NCBI RefSeq assembly: GCF_002262885.1
Contig: NZ_NKYF01000007.1
Span: 248,001-312,000 of the forward strand
Length of the DNA stretch: 64,000 bases
Source: Pseudonocardia sp. MH-G8
GTDB lineage: Bacteria; Actinomycetota; Actinomycetes; Mycobacteriales; Pseudonocardiaceae
Reading direction: 5' to 3'
The translations under genes and the position numbers were made by a program. Shown here piece after piece: positions 41,958 through 51,211 of the stretch. The stretch's first letter is position 1. Every line of letters starts with the position of its first letter. Below the pieces are notes generated by a model. It did no database searches. It was not told the origin of the DNA and saw only the letters and a list, made by a program, of their open reading frames with translations.

Positions 41958-43712
41958 GTGGATCCCATCACCAAGGAAGTCGTCCGGTACCGGCTGTCCA
42001 CGATCGCTGACGAGATGGAGATGACGCTGCTGCGCGCGGCGTACTCGGTGATCGTGAAGGAGGGGCTGGACGCCTCGTCGGCGGTGTTCGACAGGTCCGG
42101 CAACAACATCGCGCAGGCGGCAGCGATCCCGATCCACCTCGGGTGCATGATCCCGGCCGTCGAGACCGTGCTCCGGCGCTGGCCCGTCGACGAGATGGCC
42201 CCCGGCGACGTCTTCATCCTCAACGACCCGTACGCGGGCGGTACCCACCTGCCCGACATCGCCGTCATCCGCCCGCTGTTCCACTCGGGGCGGGCGGTCG
42301 CGCTCGCCGCCACGATGTCGCACCACCAGGAGATCGGCGGCATGGTGCCCGGCAGTTTGCCGCCGAACGCGACGGACCTCTACCAGGAGGGCCTTCGGCT
42401 GCCTCCGATGAAGCTGTACGACGCCGGGACAATCGTTGAACCGATCTTCGACATCCTCCGCGCGAACGTCCGGACGCCCGACGTCGTGCTCGGTGACCTC
42501 CGGGCCCAGCTCGCCGCCTGCCACCTGGCCGAGGAGCGCATCGGCGAGCTGGTCGACGAGATCGGCGGGGCCGAGCTGGCCGCCGTGATGGACGCGCTGC
42601 TGGAGCAGTCCGCGCAGCTGACCGCCGAGCGGATCTCCGCCATCCCCGACGGCACCTACACCTTCACCGACTACTTGGACGACGACGGGGTGCGGGTCGG
42701 GCAGCGGATCGTCATCCGCGCCGCGGTCACGATCGACGGGTCGGCCGTGCACATCGACTTCACCGGTACCGACGAGCAGACGAAGGGGCCGTACAACTGC
42801 GTTCCCGCGTCGTCGATCGCTGCCGTGTACTACGTGCTGCGCGCGGTCACGGGCGCCGACATCCCGAACAACAGCGGCTGCTACCGCTCGGTCCGCATCA
42901 CGCTGCCACCGGGCACATTGGTCAATCCCGTGGAGCCCGCCCCGGTGAACTCGAGGACAGCGACCCTGCTGCGGCTGTGCGACGTGCTGTTCGGGTGCTT
43001 CCAGCAGGCCATCCCCGACCGCATGCCCGCCGCCCAGAGCGGACAGCTGCTAGTGATGAACTTCGGCGGCACGGATCCGGAGACCGGCAAGCTCTTCGTC
43101 ACCAGCGAGCTGGGTGTCGGAGGCATGGGTGGGCGCCCCGGTCTCGATGGAGTCGATGCGGTCGAGGCCAGCGCGTCGAACTGCATGAACGTGCCCGCCG
43201 AGGCGATCGAGATGGAGTCCCCGCTCCGCGTCGTGCAGTGGTCGGTCTGGCCGGACTCCGGAGGCGCAGGACGGTGGCGTGGGGGCTGCGGCACCGAGAA
43301 GGTCTTCGAGCTCACCGCCGGGGAGGTCAGCGCCAACTACCGGGGCGAGCGGCACACGTCGCGCGCCTGGGGGGTGGAGGGCGGCGCGGACGCCCCGTCC
43401 AGCCGAGCGGTCGTGCATCGCGCCGACGGGCACGACGACGAGCTGCCGTCGAAGACGATGGTGCACCTCGAGGCCGGCGACCAGCTGCGGGTCGCCCTGT
43501 CGGGCGGCGGCGGATACGGCGATCCGCTGACCCGGCCCGAGCAGGACGTCGAGCGTGACGTCCGCGACCACCGCGTGTCCCGTGCCGAGGCCGAGGACCT
43601 CTACGGCGTCATGACCGACGACCGTGGCCACCTCCTCGCGGACGCGACGCGTGATCTGCGAGCTCGCCGGGCCGCGCAACGGTCCGGTGACGAGGAGGAG
43701 CGCCGCGCATGA
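41958..43712 (+). CDS. hyuB: Hydantoinase/oxoprolinase B-type subunit
   Basis: A 584-residue HyuB-family protein. It starts at GTG 41958 (VDPITKEVVRYRLSTIADEM) with GAGAGGAG at 41945-41952. Family blocks are FILNDPYAGGTHLPDIAVI, CVPASSIAAVYYVLRAVTGA and WRGGCGTEKVFEL. With HyuA it forms an ATP-dependent enzyme that opens cyclic amides or carboxylates ketones; known relatives are N-methylhydantoinase, 5-oxoprolinase, caprolactamase and acetone/acetophenone carboxylases. It is coupled to hyuA by an ATGA overlap. No gamma subunit or biotin protein is nearby, which favours amide-ring hydrolysis over carboxylation (inference). Confidence 0.92.
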   Translation: MDPITKEVVRYRLSTIADEMEMTLLRAAYSVIVKEGLDASSAVFDRSGNNIAQAAAIPIHLGCMIPAVETVLRRWPVDEMAPGDVFILNDPYAGGTHLPDIAVIRPLFHSGRAVALAATMSHHQEIGGMVPGSLPPNATDLYQEGLRLPPMKLYDAGTIVEPIFDILRANVRTPDVVLGDLRAQLAACHLAEERIGELVDEIGGAELAAVMDALLEQSAQLTAERISAIPDGTYTFTDYLDDDGVRVGQRIVIRAAVTIDGSAVHIDFTGTDEQTKGPYNCVPASSIAAVYYVLRAVTGADIPNNSGCYRSVRITLPPGTLVNPVEPAPVNSRTATLLRLCDVLFGCFQQAIPDRMPAAQSGQLLVMNFGGTDPETGKLFVTSELGVGGMGGRPGLDGVDAVEASASNCMNVPAEAIEMESPLRVVQWSVWPDSGGAGRWRGGCGTEKVFELTAGEVSANYRGERHTSRAWGVEGGADAPSSRAVVHRADGHDDELPSKTMVHLEAGDQLRVALSGGGGYGDPLTRPEQDVERDVRDHRVSRAEAEDLYGVMTDDRGHLLADATRDLRARRAAQRSGDEEERRA

Positions 43713-45748
43713 GCGTCTCGGTCGGAATCGACATCGGCGGCACGTTCACCGACGTGATCGTCTGCCCGCAGGGCAGCCCGGCGACGATCGTGAAGGTGCC
43801 CACCACACCACGGGATCCGGGGGAGGGCCTGATCGCTGGCCTCGCTCGCGCGCTGGAGGCCTGCGAAGTCGCACCTGCCGAGGTCACCTCACTGGTGCAC
43901 GGCACGACGGTCGGGACGAACGCGCTCCTGGAACATGACGGGGCTCGGATCGGGATCCTGACCAACAGCGGGTTCGAGGACATCCTCTACATCGGCCGCG
44001 GCAAGCGGAGCCGGATGTATGACCTGTTCACCGGGTCGGACACGCCGGACTTCCTCTGCCCGAGGGAACGAGTGCTCGGCATCTGTGGGCGCATCGATCC
44101 ACGAGGCCGCGAGGTGGTACCGCTGGACGAGGGCGGTGTGCTCGATGCCGTGGAGCGGTTGGTCCATGAGCACCGCGTCGAGGCGGTCGCGGTGTCGTTC
44201 CTGTTCTCCTTCGTCGACCCCCGCCATGAACTGCGGGCGGCTGAGCTCATCCGACAGGCGCATCCGACCCTGCCGGTCAGCCTGTCGTCGCGGATCGACC
44301 CACGGTTCCGCGAGTTCGAACGGCTCGTGGTCACTGCGATGGACGCCTACATCAGACCGAAGGTCGGTACTTACCTCTCCACGTTGCGGGCCCGGCTGGC
44401 CGAGTTCGGCGTGCGGGTCCCGCTGCAGGTGATGGAGTCGCACGGCGGGATCGTCACCAGCGAGCTCATCGAGGAGCGCGCGGTCGGGACCCTGCTGTCC
44501 GGCCTGGCCGGCGGGGCCAGCGGGGCCGCCGCCACCGCGCAGGAGGTGCAGCGCCCGACTGCCCTCGGATTCGACATGGGTGGGACGAGCACGGATGTCG
44601 CCCTCGTGGTGAACGGCCGACCGCTCACCCACGACCAGGCCACGATCGGCGGCCACCCACTCCGTCTGCCCACTGTGGACGTGCACACCATCGGAGCGGG
44701 CGGCGGGAGCATCGCTTACGTGGACGCCGCGGACAGCCTCCGCGTCGGACCCCACAGCGCCGGCTCCGATCCGGGCCCTGCCGCCTACGGGTGGGGCGGC
44801 GAGGAGCCGACTGTCACCGACGCAAACCTGTTACTCGGCTTCCTCGGGGCCGGAGGCCTCGCGGGCGAGCGTCTGCAGCTCTCGCGCGAGCTCGCCGCGA
44901 AGGCCGTGCGCACACGGATCTGCGAACCGCTGGGCATGACCGAGGTCCAGGCGGCCTGGGGCATCCACCGCATCGCCAGCGCCGCCATGTCCGCGGCGGT
45001 CCGCGTCGTGTCGGTGGCGCGCGGGCATGATCCGCGGCGCTTCGCACTCGTCGCTTGCGGCGGCGCCGGGCCGATGCACGCCTGCACCGTGGCCGACGAC
45101 CTCGGCATCAACGAGATCCTCATTCCCCCGCACCCTGGCGTGCTGTCCGCGTACGGCCTGCTCACCGCCGACGTCCGGGTACCGCGCTGGCGCACCTTCC
45201 ACGCCGACACGGCTGATTTGGACAGCGCCCGGCTGAGCGGCGAGCTGGGCAGGCTGGCGGACAGTGCGCGGGTCGAGATCGCGAAGGCCGGTGCCCGGCC
45301 CGAGGAGACAGCTGTCGATCTCGCCGTGGACGCCCGGTACATCGGCCAGTCGCACGAGTTGACCGTGCCGGTGCGAGGCGACGCACAGGACGCAGGCAGC
45401 ATCATCGCGGCGGACTTCGCCGACCTCCACCGCAGGCTCTACGGCCAGCACGATCCCGACGGCCGCGTCGAGATCACCGGTCTTCGCGCCACGGCCTGGG
45501 CGGCTCGGGACACCCCGACGGTGGGTGTCGCCGCCGGCGAGGTTCGGGTGACCGAGCGCGAGGCCTACCTGCCCGGGTCGGACCGGTTCGCCACGGTGCC
45601 GGTGTACGCCCGTTCCGGCGTGCCCGCGCAGATGTGCGGTCCGGCGATCGTCGTGCAGCCCGACACCACGATCCTCGTCCGGGAGGGCTGGGAGGCCCGC
45701 ACGGCCGACTCGGGCACGCTGATCCTGACTCGGAGGGGCCACGGATGA
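43709..45748 (+). CDS. hyuA: Hydantoinase/oxoprolinase A-type (ATP-binding) subunit
   Basis: A 679-residue HyuA-family protein. The ASKHA-fold ATP motif GIDIGGTFTDVIV is at residues 6-18, the adenosine region is LGFDMGGTSTDVALVVNG, and GAGGGSIAYVDAADSLRVGP and ACGGAGPMHACTVADDLG are family hallmarks. It phosphorylates the substrate amide for hydrolysis by HyuB. A second, truncated HyuA-like sequence lies at 48011-48499. Confidence 0.93.
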   Translation: MSVSVGIDIGGTFTDVIVCPQGSPATIVKVPTTPRDPGEGLIAGLARALEACEVAPAEVTSLVHGTTVGTNALLEHDGARIGILTNSGFEDILYIGRGKRSRMYDLFTGSDTPDFLCPRERVLGICGRIDPRGREVVPLDEGGVLDAVERLVHEHRVEAVAVSFLFSFVDPRHELRAAELIRQAHPTLPVSLSSRIDPRFREFERLVVTAMDAYIRPKVGTYLSTLRARLAEFGVRVPLQVMESHGGIVTSELIEERAVGTLLSGLAGGASGAAATAQEVQRPTALGFDMGGTSTDVALVVNGRPLTHDQATIGGHPLRLPTVDVHTIGAGGGSIAYVDAADSLRVGPHSAGSDPGPAAYGWGGEEPTVTDANLLLGFLGAGGLAGERLQLSRELAAKAVRTRICEPLGMTEVQAAWGIHRIASAAMSAAVRVVSVARGHDPRRFALVACGGAGPMHACTVADDLGINEILIPPHPGVLSAYGLLTADVRVPRWRTFHADTADLDSARLSGELGRLADSARVEIAKAGARPEETAVDLAVDARYIGQSHELTVPVRGDAQDAGSIIAADFADLHRRLYGQHDPDGRVEITGLRATAWAARDTPTVGVAAGEVRVTEREAYLPGSDRFATVPVYARSGVPAQMCGPAIVVQPDTTILVREGWEARTADSGTLILTRRGHG

Positions 45749-47040
45749 GCAGCTCTCCCGAGGTCCGACCGGCCCGCCTCGACAGGACGCAGCGGGGTGC
45801 CTTCGTCGGCGCCTTCATCGGCTGGCTCTTCGACTACTACGAGGTCTTCCTGCTGACATTCCTGCTGATCCCGATCAGCCAGGAGTTCGGCCTGTCAACG
45901 ACGGAGAGCGTCTGGCTCGTTTCGATCTCCCTCATCTCGATGGCCGTGGGCGGGGTCCTCTTCGGGGTCCTGGCCGACCGGATCGGCCGTAGGCGCGTCC
46001 TGATCATGACGGTCCTGCTCTTCACGCTGGCGACGTTCGCCCGTGCGGCGAGTCCCAACTACGAGATCCTGCTGATCCTGACGATGATCGCAGGCATCGG
46101 GCTGGGCGGTGAGTACGGCGTCGGCCAGGCGCTCATCTCGGAGGTCATCGACCCGCGCCGCAGGGGCTGGTGGGGTGGTCTGTTCTACGGCGGCGCGTTC
46201 TTGGCGATCATGCTGGCTGCCGTCGTCGGTGGTCAGGTCCTTCCCGCCGTGGGCTGGCGCTGGACCTTCGTGATCTCCGGACTCCCCGTGCTGCTGGTGA
46301 TCTACCTCCGCTCCCACACGCCGGAGTCCCCCGAGTGGGCGCGGACGGCTCGCTCGGGACGGGAGCCGTTGCGCGCTTACGCCACGGCGGCGTTCCTGGT
46401 GCCGCTGGGCAAGTGTCTCGTCGCGGCGATCCTGTACTTCTGGGCGTACTACGGAGTGACGACCCTGCTGCCGAAGTACCTGGTCTCGAGCGGCTTCAGC
46501 ATGGCCAACGCATCGTGGTGGATCTTCTTCACCGCCTTCGCGGGGCTGATCGGCTGCCTCTTCGGTTCGTGGGCCTGCGACCGGTGGGGACGGCGGCCCA
46601 CGCTCTCCTTGGTGATGGCCGTGGCCGCTGCCGGTGGACTGGTGGTGTACCTGGGAGGGCAGTCGATGCTCGGCTCCGCGTGGCTGCTGGCCCCGTTCTT
46701 CATCCTCTACTTCGGCTCCACCGCGCCCACCATCTTCGGCACCCTGTTCACCGAGGTTTTCCCGACGTCCATGCGGTCAGCCGGGGTCTCGGCGGCTTTG
46801 CAGATCGCCAGAGGTACCTCCGCCCTGCCGCCGATCATTGCCGGGGCGGTGATCGGGAACGTCGGGTACGCCCCGGTCTTCCTCGCGGCCACGTTCCTCT
46901 ACGCCGGCGTCGCGATGTGGGCGTGGGTGTTCCCGGAGACGCGTGGACTGGACATCTCGGCCATCGACACTTATGCGCTCGGCGATGCGCGGTCCGAGCC
47001 GACGTCGCCGACGCGGCCGATCGATCACCGGAGCGACTGA
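45745..47040 (+). CDS. MFS transporter coupled to hydantoinase genes
   Basis: A 431-residue major facilitator with about 12 hydrophobic segments. FIGWLFDYYEVFLLTFLLIP resembles the aromatic-acid/metabolite:H+ symporters, and GVLADRIGRRRVLIM is the loop 2-3 motif. Its ATG overlaps the hyuA stop (ATGA). It probably imports the cyclic amide or related acid used by HyuAB. Confidence 0.9.
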   Translation: MSSSPEVRPARLDRTQRGAFVGAFIGWLFDYYEVFLLTFLLIPISQEFGLSTTESVWLVSISLISMAVGGVLFGVLADRIGRRRVLIMTVLLFTLATFARAASPNYEILLILTMIAGIGLGGEYGVGQALISEVIDPRRRGWWGGLFYGGAFLAIMLAAVVGGQVLPAVGWRWTFVISGLPVLLVIYLRSHTPESPEWARTARSGREPLRAYATAAFLVPLGKCLVAAILYFWAYYGVTTLLPKYLVSSGFSMANASWWIFFTAFAGLIGCLFGSWACDRWGRRPTLSLVMAVAAAGGLVVYLGGQSMLGSAWLLAPFFILYFGSTAPTIFGTLFTEVFPTSMRSAGVSAALQIARGTSALPPIIAGAVIGNVGYAPVFLAATFLYAGVAMWAWVFPETRGLDISAIDTYALGDARSEPTSPTRPIDHRSD

Positions 47041-47091
47041 GACCGCACTGACGCCGGTGCGCGACCGCCGGGGCCTGCTGGTGGAGGCGGG

Positions 47092-48001
47092 TCAGGACGG
47101 CTCGGCACCGTGGCTTCGTGTGAAGGCGATGAACTCGCGCAAGATCGGGTTGCTGACGGGCTCCGGCCATACCAGGTAGGAGCCCAACTGCACGGGTTGC
47201 GCGTCGACCAGTTCGACGTAGCGCACACTCGGTAGATGGTGCTCGCGGTACAGGTCGAGCACCAGGGCGACACCGAGGCCGCAGGCGACCATCCCGAGCA
47301 TCGAGTGCACATCCTCGACACGGCGCACGATCTTCGGGGAGAACCCCGCCTCGTTGCACAGTCCGACGAACAGGTCGTCGTACTCGACACCGTTCACACG
47401 CTGGAGGGCGAGAAAGCGTTCGTCGGCCAGCTCGGCGAGATCGATCTGGTTCCGGGCGCCTACTGCATGAGATGCGCTGACCGCAGCAACGAATCTGTTG
47501 GTCTCCAGAAGCGTGCTTCCCGTTACGGCGCTGGTGGACGGCCGTCTCGTGCGGATCATCGCGGCATCGACGTGCCCTTTTCGAAGGGACTCGAGCTGGT
47601 GGACGGTCGGCATGACCTCCAGCCGAACCTCGACATCGGGGAAGGCCGCTCGATAGCCGCCCAGCAGCCGAGGAAGCAGTAGATAGAGGCTGCTCGGCAG
47701 GGTGGCGAGCGTCGGCAGACCGGTGCGGCCCTCCCGTACCGCGTCGACCCGCTCGAATGCGAGGTCGGCATGCTCGAGCAGCGCCTTGGCCTCGGCGTAC
47801 AGGACCTGTCCCTCCGGCGTGAGGGCCAATGGCCGGACGTTCCGATCGAGGAGCCGCAGGCCCAGCGACTTCTCCATCCGCGCCAGCTGCTGGCTCAGGG
47901 GTGGCTGGGCCATGTGCAGTTGGCGGGCGGCCTCGGTGAAGCTCCTGCTCTCGGCGACCGCGACGAAGTAGCGAAGGTGTCGCAGTTCGAACCCCTCGCA
48001 C
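47092..48001 (-). CDS. LysR-type regulator with a damaged or misread start
   Basis: From ATG 47913 downward the protein reads MAQPPLSQQLARMEKSLGLR and a full LysR effector domain. But the helix-turn-helix continues upstream in the same frame: FELRHLRYF (from 47991) to SFTEAARQLH. No ATG, GTG or TTG opens that frame before a stop. A GTG at 48001-47999 reads VRG and is out of frame by one base; removing one C from the CCCC run at 47992-47995 would give V-R-G-F-E-L-R-H-L. So there is a one-base insertion or a sequencing error, or the gene is a pseudogene. The truncated product from 47913 would lack helix 1. It is convergent with the MFS gene. Confidence 0.6.
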
Positions 48002-48010
48002 GAGAAGGCG

Positions 48011-48499
48011 GTGAGCGAGGCGATCAGGCGCCGCCTCCCTGACGTCTACGTCTCCGCGTCGCACGAGCTCGAGTTCCGGGAGTTCGAGCGCACGAGCACC
48101 GTGGCCGCGAACGCGTTCGTGGGACCGATCATGATCCGTTACTTGACCGACCTGCGTGACGGCGTGCGCCGGCTGAGCGAGGACGCGCGGTTGAGCATCA
48201 CCCAGAGCAACGGGGTCGCGATCTCGGTCGAGACGGCGGTCCGGCAGCCGATCAGGACGGCGCTGTCGAGGCCCGCTGCCGGTGTCGTCGGCGCGGCTGC
48301 GGCCGCGGCCGATGCCGGCTGCCCCGACGCGGTGACCTTCGATGTCGGCGGTACGTCCAGCGACGTCGCCCTCATCGACGGGAGTGCACTGACCGAGCGC
48401 TCCAGCACGGACATCGACGGACTCGCCATCCGCTCCCGGATGCTCGACATCCACACGGTCGGTGCAGGTGGCGGTTCGATCGCAACGGTCGATGCCGGC
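48011..48499 (+). pseudogene. Hydantoinase A remnant
   Basis: In this frame the translation reads RRRLPDVYVSASHELEFREF, followed by a central block with FDVGGTSSDVALIDGS and HTVGAGGGSIATVDAGG. These match the middle of HyuA (compare LGFDMGGTSTDVALV and IGAGGGSIAYVDAAD in the intact gene at 43709). Both the N-terminal ATP motif and the C-terminal third are missing. It begins 10 bp from the damaged LysR start and runs directly into an unrelated surface-protein frame. It is too different from the intact hyuA to be a recent copy, so it is a scar of another gene. Confidence 0.8.
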
Positions 48500-48964
48500 G
48501 GTCGCCCGTGGGGTCGTGATCCCGCTCGCGGTCGTGGGTCGCTGGCGACGTTCGTGATCATGGGCATGATCCTCGGTCCGGCACCTGCGACCACCACGGG
48601 CACACCCGCGGCCGTCGCGGATCACATCGCGCCGACCACGTCCGCGGTTCCGACCACCACACCCGCTCCGGCCACGACAGCTCCACCCACGTCCACCGCA
48701 CCTACGGCCGTCGCCACGACACCCCCGGTCACGACGACCCGTCTGCCGGTGGCCACAACGACGACGCCGGCGCCTGAGCCGCAGCCGCAGCCGCGGCCGC
48801 GGCCCGCGCCCAAGCCGAAACCGGAGTCGGATTCAGAGTCGGAGTCGGAGTCGGACCGTGACGACTCGGGCACCAAGCCCCGCACCGGGAACAGCGGGCA
48901 CCCGTGCGGGCCGGGAGAGCGCGACGGCGACGGCGACGGCGACGGCTACTGCGGCGAGCGCTAG
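48492..48964 (+). CDS. Thr/Pro-rich secreted or surface protein with an Asp-Gly (Excalibur-like) tail; probable frameshift
   Basis: ATG 48492 reads MPAVARGVVIPLAVVG, a signal-like start, then meets a stop. Adding one base to the GGG at 48536-48538 would continue into SLATFVIMGMILGPA and a Thr/Pro-rich stretch, a Pro-Gln/Arg/Lys stretch, Ser-Glu/Asp repeats, and the tail PCGPGERDGDGDGDGYCGER. The tail has two Cys around GACGGC x4 (48923-48946) and resembles the Ca-binding Excalibur motif. In the uninterrupted frame the tail is instead fused to the HyuA remnant. The stalk-and-tail layout suggests a wall-exposed protein. Function unknown, and the gene may be broken. Confidence 0.45.
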
Positions 48965-49005
48965 GTCCGCGGCACGTCGACAGCTGTTCGACCATCTCGT
49001 GGCTC

Positions 49006-49734
49006 TTACTGACGGCCGAAGGCCGCGGCCACCGCGGCGGCGAACGCCTCCATCGAGGGGTACTCGGCGCCGTAGGACCACTGCTCCTCCGGCTGCGGTG
49101 TGGCACCCCAGCCGGGGCGGTCGTGGCGGCGGTTGATCCAGACCGAGTCCAGGCCGTGCCGCCGGGCCGGCACGTGGTCGTGGAACAGGCTCTGGGCCAC
49201 GTGGAGCAGCTGCTCGGGGGCTGCGCCCAGCCCGGGCAGCGCTGCTTTCAGGGCCTCGAAGTGGTGGTCGGCCGGTTTGTAGGCGCCGACGTCCTCCGCC
49301 GTGATGATCGCGGCGAACTCACCGTGGAGCCGTTCGTTGCTGCCGGCGAACCCGGCGCGGTGCACGTTGGACAGGATCACCAGGTCGTAGTGCCGGGCCA
49401 ACGCCGTCAGCGCCGCGGGTGAGTCCGGGAACGCGGGCCACTGCGGCACCGATTCGCCCAACCGTGCGGCCCGCTGCGGCGACACCGGGCGGCCGAGCTT
49501 CTCCCCGGTGGCCCGGAAGGCGGCGGCCAGTACGTCCGGGTAGCGGGCGGCGGGGTGCTCGCGCGCGGCCGCGGCCTCACCCTCGGCGTAGGCGACGAGC
49601 AGCTCGTCGTCGTTGAGCGCGAGCCCCTGTTCCCGCGCCCACGGGCGCAGCACCGCGGCGATGCCGCCCTCCCAGTCGATGAGCGTGCCGTACACGTCGA
49701 AACTGAGAACGCGGTACTCGGTCAGGTCACGCAA
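49006..49734 (-). CDS. HAD-superfamily hydrolase, haloacid-dehalogenase type II-like
   Basis: A 242-residue HAD protein. The nucleophile motif is SFDVYGTLIDWEGG, the second motif VILSNVHR, and the Lys/acidic motifs AYKPADHHF and LHVAQSLFHDHVPARR. The best start is TTG at 49734, with GGGGAG 7 bases upstream, overlapping the symporter stop by eight bases. An upstream in-frame ATG (49762-49764) is less well placed. It acts on a small phosphorylated or halogenated acid. It is co-transcribed with a sodium:solute symporter under an RpiR regulator. Confidence 0.85.
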   Translation of the reverse strand: MRDLTEYRVLSFDVYGTLIDWEGGIAAVLRPWAREQGLALNDDELLVAYAEGEAAAAREHPAARYPDVLAAAFRATGEKLGRPVSPQRAARLGESVPQWPAFPDSPAALTALARHYDLVILSNVHRAGFAGSNERLHGEFAAIITAEDVGAYKPADHHFEALKAALPGLGAAPEQLLHVAQSLFHDHVPARRHGLDSVWINRRHDRPGWGATPQPEEQWSYGAEYPSMEAFAAAVAAAFGRQ

Positions 49735-51151
49735 GGTCGGGCTCCCCCTCCACGTCGGCGGCATCGGTGCGGGTGCGGTTCGGGATGGCCAGGCTGCCGA
49801 GCACGAGGGCGATCACGGCGACCGGCAGCGAGATGATCACCGAGTTCACCCCGTACGGCTGGTCCAGCTGCTCCCACACGATCGTGACGACCACACCGAG
49901 CGACATCGCGATCAGGGCGCCCCACGTGCTGGCCCGCTTCCACAGGAAGATCGCCAGCACCGGCGGGGCGATGGCGACGCCGTAGACCGTGTAGGAGTAC
50001 ATCTGCAGTTCCAGGACGGTGGGGAAGTACCGGCCCAGGACGTAGGCGATGACGGCGATCACCAGGATCGCGATGCGGTGCACGCGCAGCCGGCGCCGGT
50101 CGTCCATCTCCCATCCGAGCAGGCGCTGGCACACGTCGTAGACCACGTTGCCGGCGCCGGAGAGCAGGAACGACGAGCCGGTGGTGATGATGAACGCCAG
50201 CGCCCCGGCGAGGAGGATGCCGCCCAGCACGGAGGGGAGGGCACCCTCGCCGGCCAGGCTCAGCACCGCCTGGTCGGGGACGATGTCGGGGTAGAGCAGG
50301 AACGCGGCCGAGCCGAGCAGCGCCACCGGCACGGTGACGAAGAAGCTGGAGACGAAGAACCCCGCGGCGGACGTGCGGGCCTCCGCCTCGTTCCGCGACG
50401 CGCCGAACCGCTGGTACATGTTCTGGTCGGCCAGGATCAGCAGGAACAGCGGGAGGAAGTAGCCCAGGAGCTGCAGCGGCGTCAGGCCTCCGCCCAGCGA
50501 CCGGGATGCCTCGGGCAGGCCGTCCCAGTAGCGGGACCAGCCGCCGATCTCGGTGCCCAGGATCAGCGGGAGGGCCAGCAGCAGGCTGACCACGATGAGC
50601 ACCGCGGAGACGAAGTCGCTCCACGCCACCGACTTCAGCCCGCCGCCGAAGGCCAGGAACGCCACGAGGACGAAGACCACGATCGCGCCGGTGGTCGGCT
50701 CCGCACCCGTGACGGCGCTGATGATCTGCCCGCCACCGGTGAACTGGTAGGCGGTGATGCCGGTGTAGGCAAGCACCGTGATCAGCGCGGCGACGATCCG
50801 GACCGCGAGTCCGTAGCGGCGTTCGAGGAGCTCCGGCACGGTGTAGGAGGAGCTGCGCCGGATCCTCGTGGCGAGCAGGTACAGCACGATGATCCCGACC
50901 GGGGTGCCGGCGAGGAAGAAGATCGAGGCCAACGGGCCGTAGGTGTAGGCGAAGCTGGCGCCCCCGATGATCGTGCCGGACCCGACCCAGGTGGCCAGCA
51001 AGGTCCCGATCATGACCGGGCGGGGCAGCTGGCGGCCGGCGAAGACGAAGTCGTCGCCGGTGGCGACCTGCTTCGCGCGGCTGAACCACAGCCCGATCCC
51101 GGCCATGAGGAGCAGGTAGAGCACCAGGATCACGATGTGCACGGTCTGCAA
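49727..51151 (-). CDS. Sodium:solute symporter (SSS family)
   Basis: A 474-residue carrier with about 13 hydrophobic segments. TLLATWVGSGTIIGGASFAY is the family's early motif, and AYTGITAYQFTGGGQIISAV, WSDFVSAVLIVVS and FIITTGSSFLLSGAGNVVYD follow the SSS pattern. It resembles proline/pantothenate/urea-type members. The TTG start at 51151 has GGAGG 4 bases upstream; a GTG at 51142 is an alternative. It is the second gene of the RpiR operon, with a GCAA-N6-TTGC box 38 bp upstream. Confidence 0.9.
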   Translation of the reverse strand: MQTVHIVILVLYLLLMAGIGLWFSRAKQVATGDDFVFAGRQLPRPVMIGTLLATWVGSGTIIGGASFAYTYGPLASIFFLAGTPVGIIVLYLLATRIRRSSSYTVPELLERRYGLAVRIVAALITVLAYTGITAYQFTGGGQIISAVTGAEPTTGAIVVFVLVAFLAFGGGLKSVAWSDFVSAVLIVVSLLLALPLILGTEIGGWSRYWDGLPEASRSLGGGLTPLQLLGYFLPLFLLILADQNMYQRFGASRNEAEARTSAAGFFVSSFFVTVPVALLGSAAFLLYPDIVPDQAVLSLAGEGALPSVLGGILLAGALAFIITTGSSFLLSGAGNVVYDVCQRLLGWEMDDRRRLRVHRIAILVIAVIAYVLGRYFPTVLELQMYSYTVYGVAIAPPVLAIFLWKRASTWGALIAMSLGVVVTIVWEQLDQPYGVNSVIISLPVAVIALVLGSLAIPNRTRTDAADVEGEPDLA

Positions 51152-51188
51152 GGGGCCTCCACGTGAACGCGCCCGCAGGACAGGCTGC

Positions 51189-51202
51189 GCAAGTTTTGTT
51201 GC
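51189..51202. promoter_or_regulatory. GCAA-N6-TTGC box upstream of the symporter gene
   Basis: GCAAGTTTTGTTGC shares the GCAA-N6-TTGC pattern with the element at 52093-52106 upstream of the RpiR gene. Two matching boxes at two promoters of one operon support a real regulator site. Confidence 0.45.
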
Positions 51203-51211
51203 GGCAGTGTG

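Noticed and set aside
48923-48946. GACGGC x4 tract as a CRISPR or mobile-element repeat
   Set aside because: Units are contiguous six-base codon pairs for Asp-Gly in a coding frame; no spacers.
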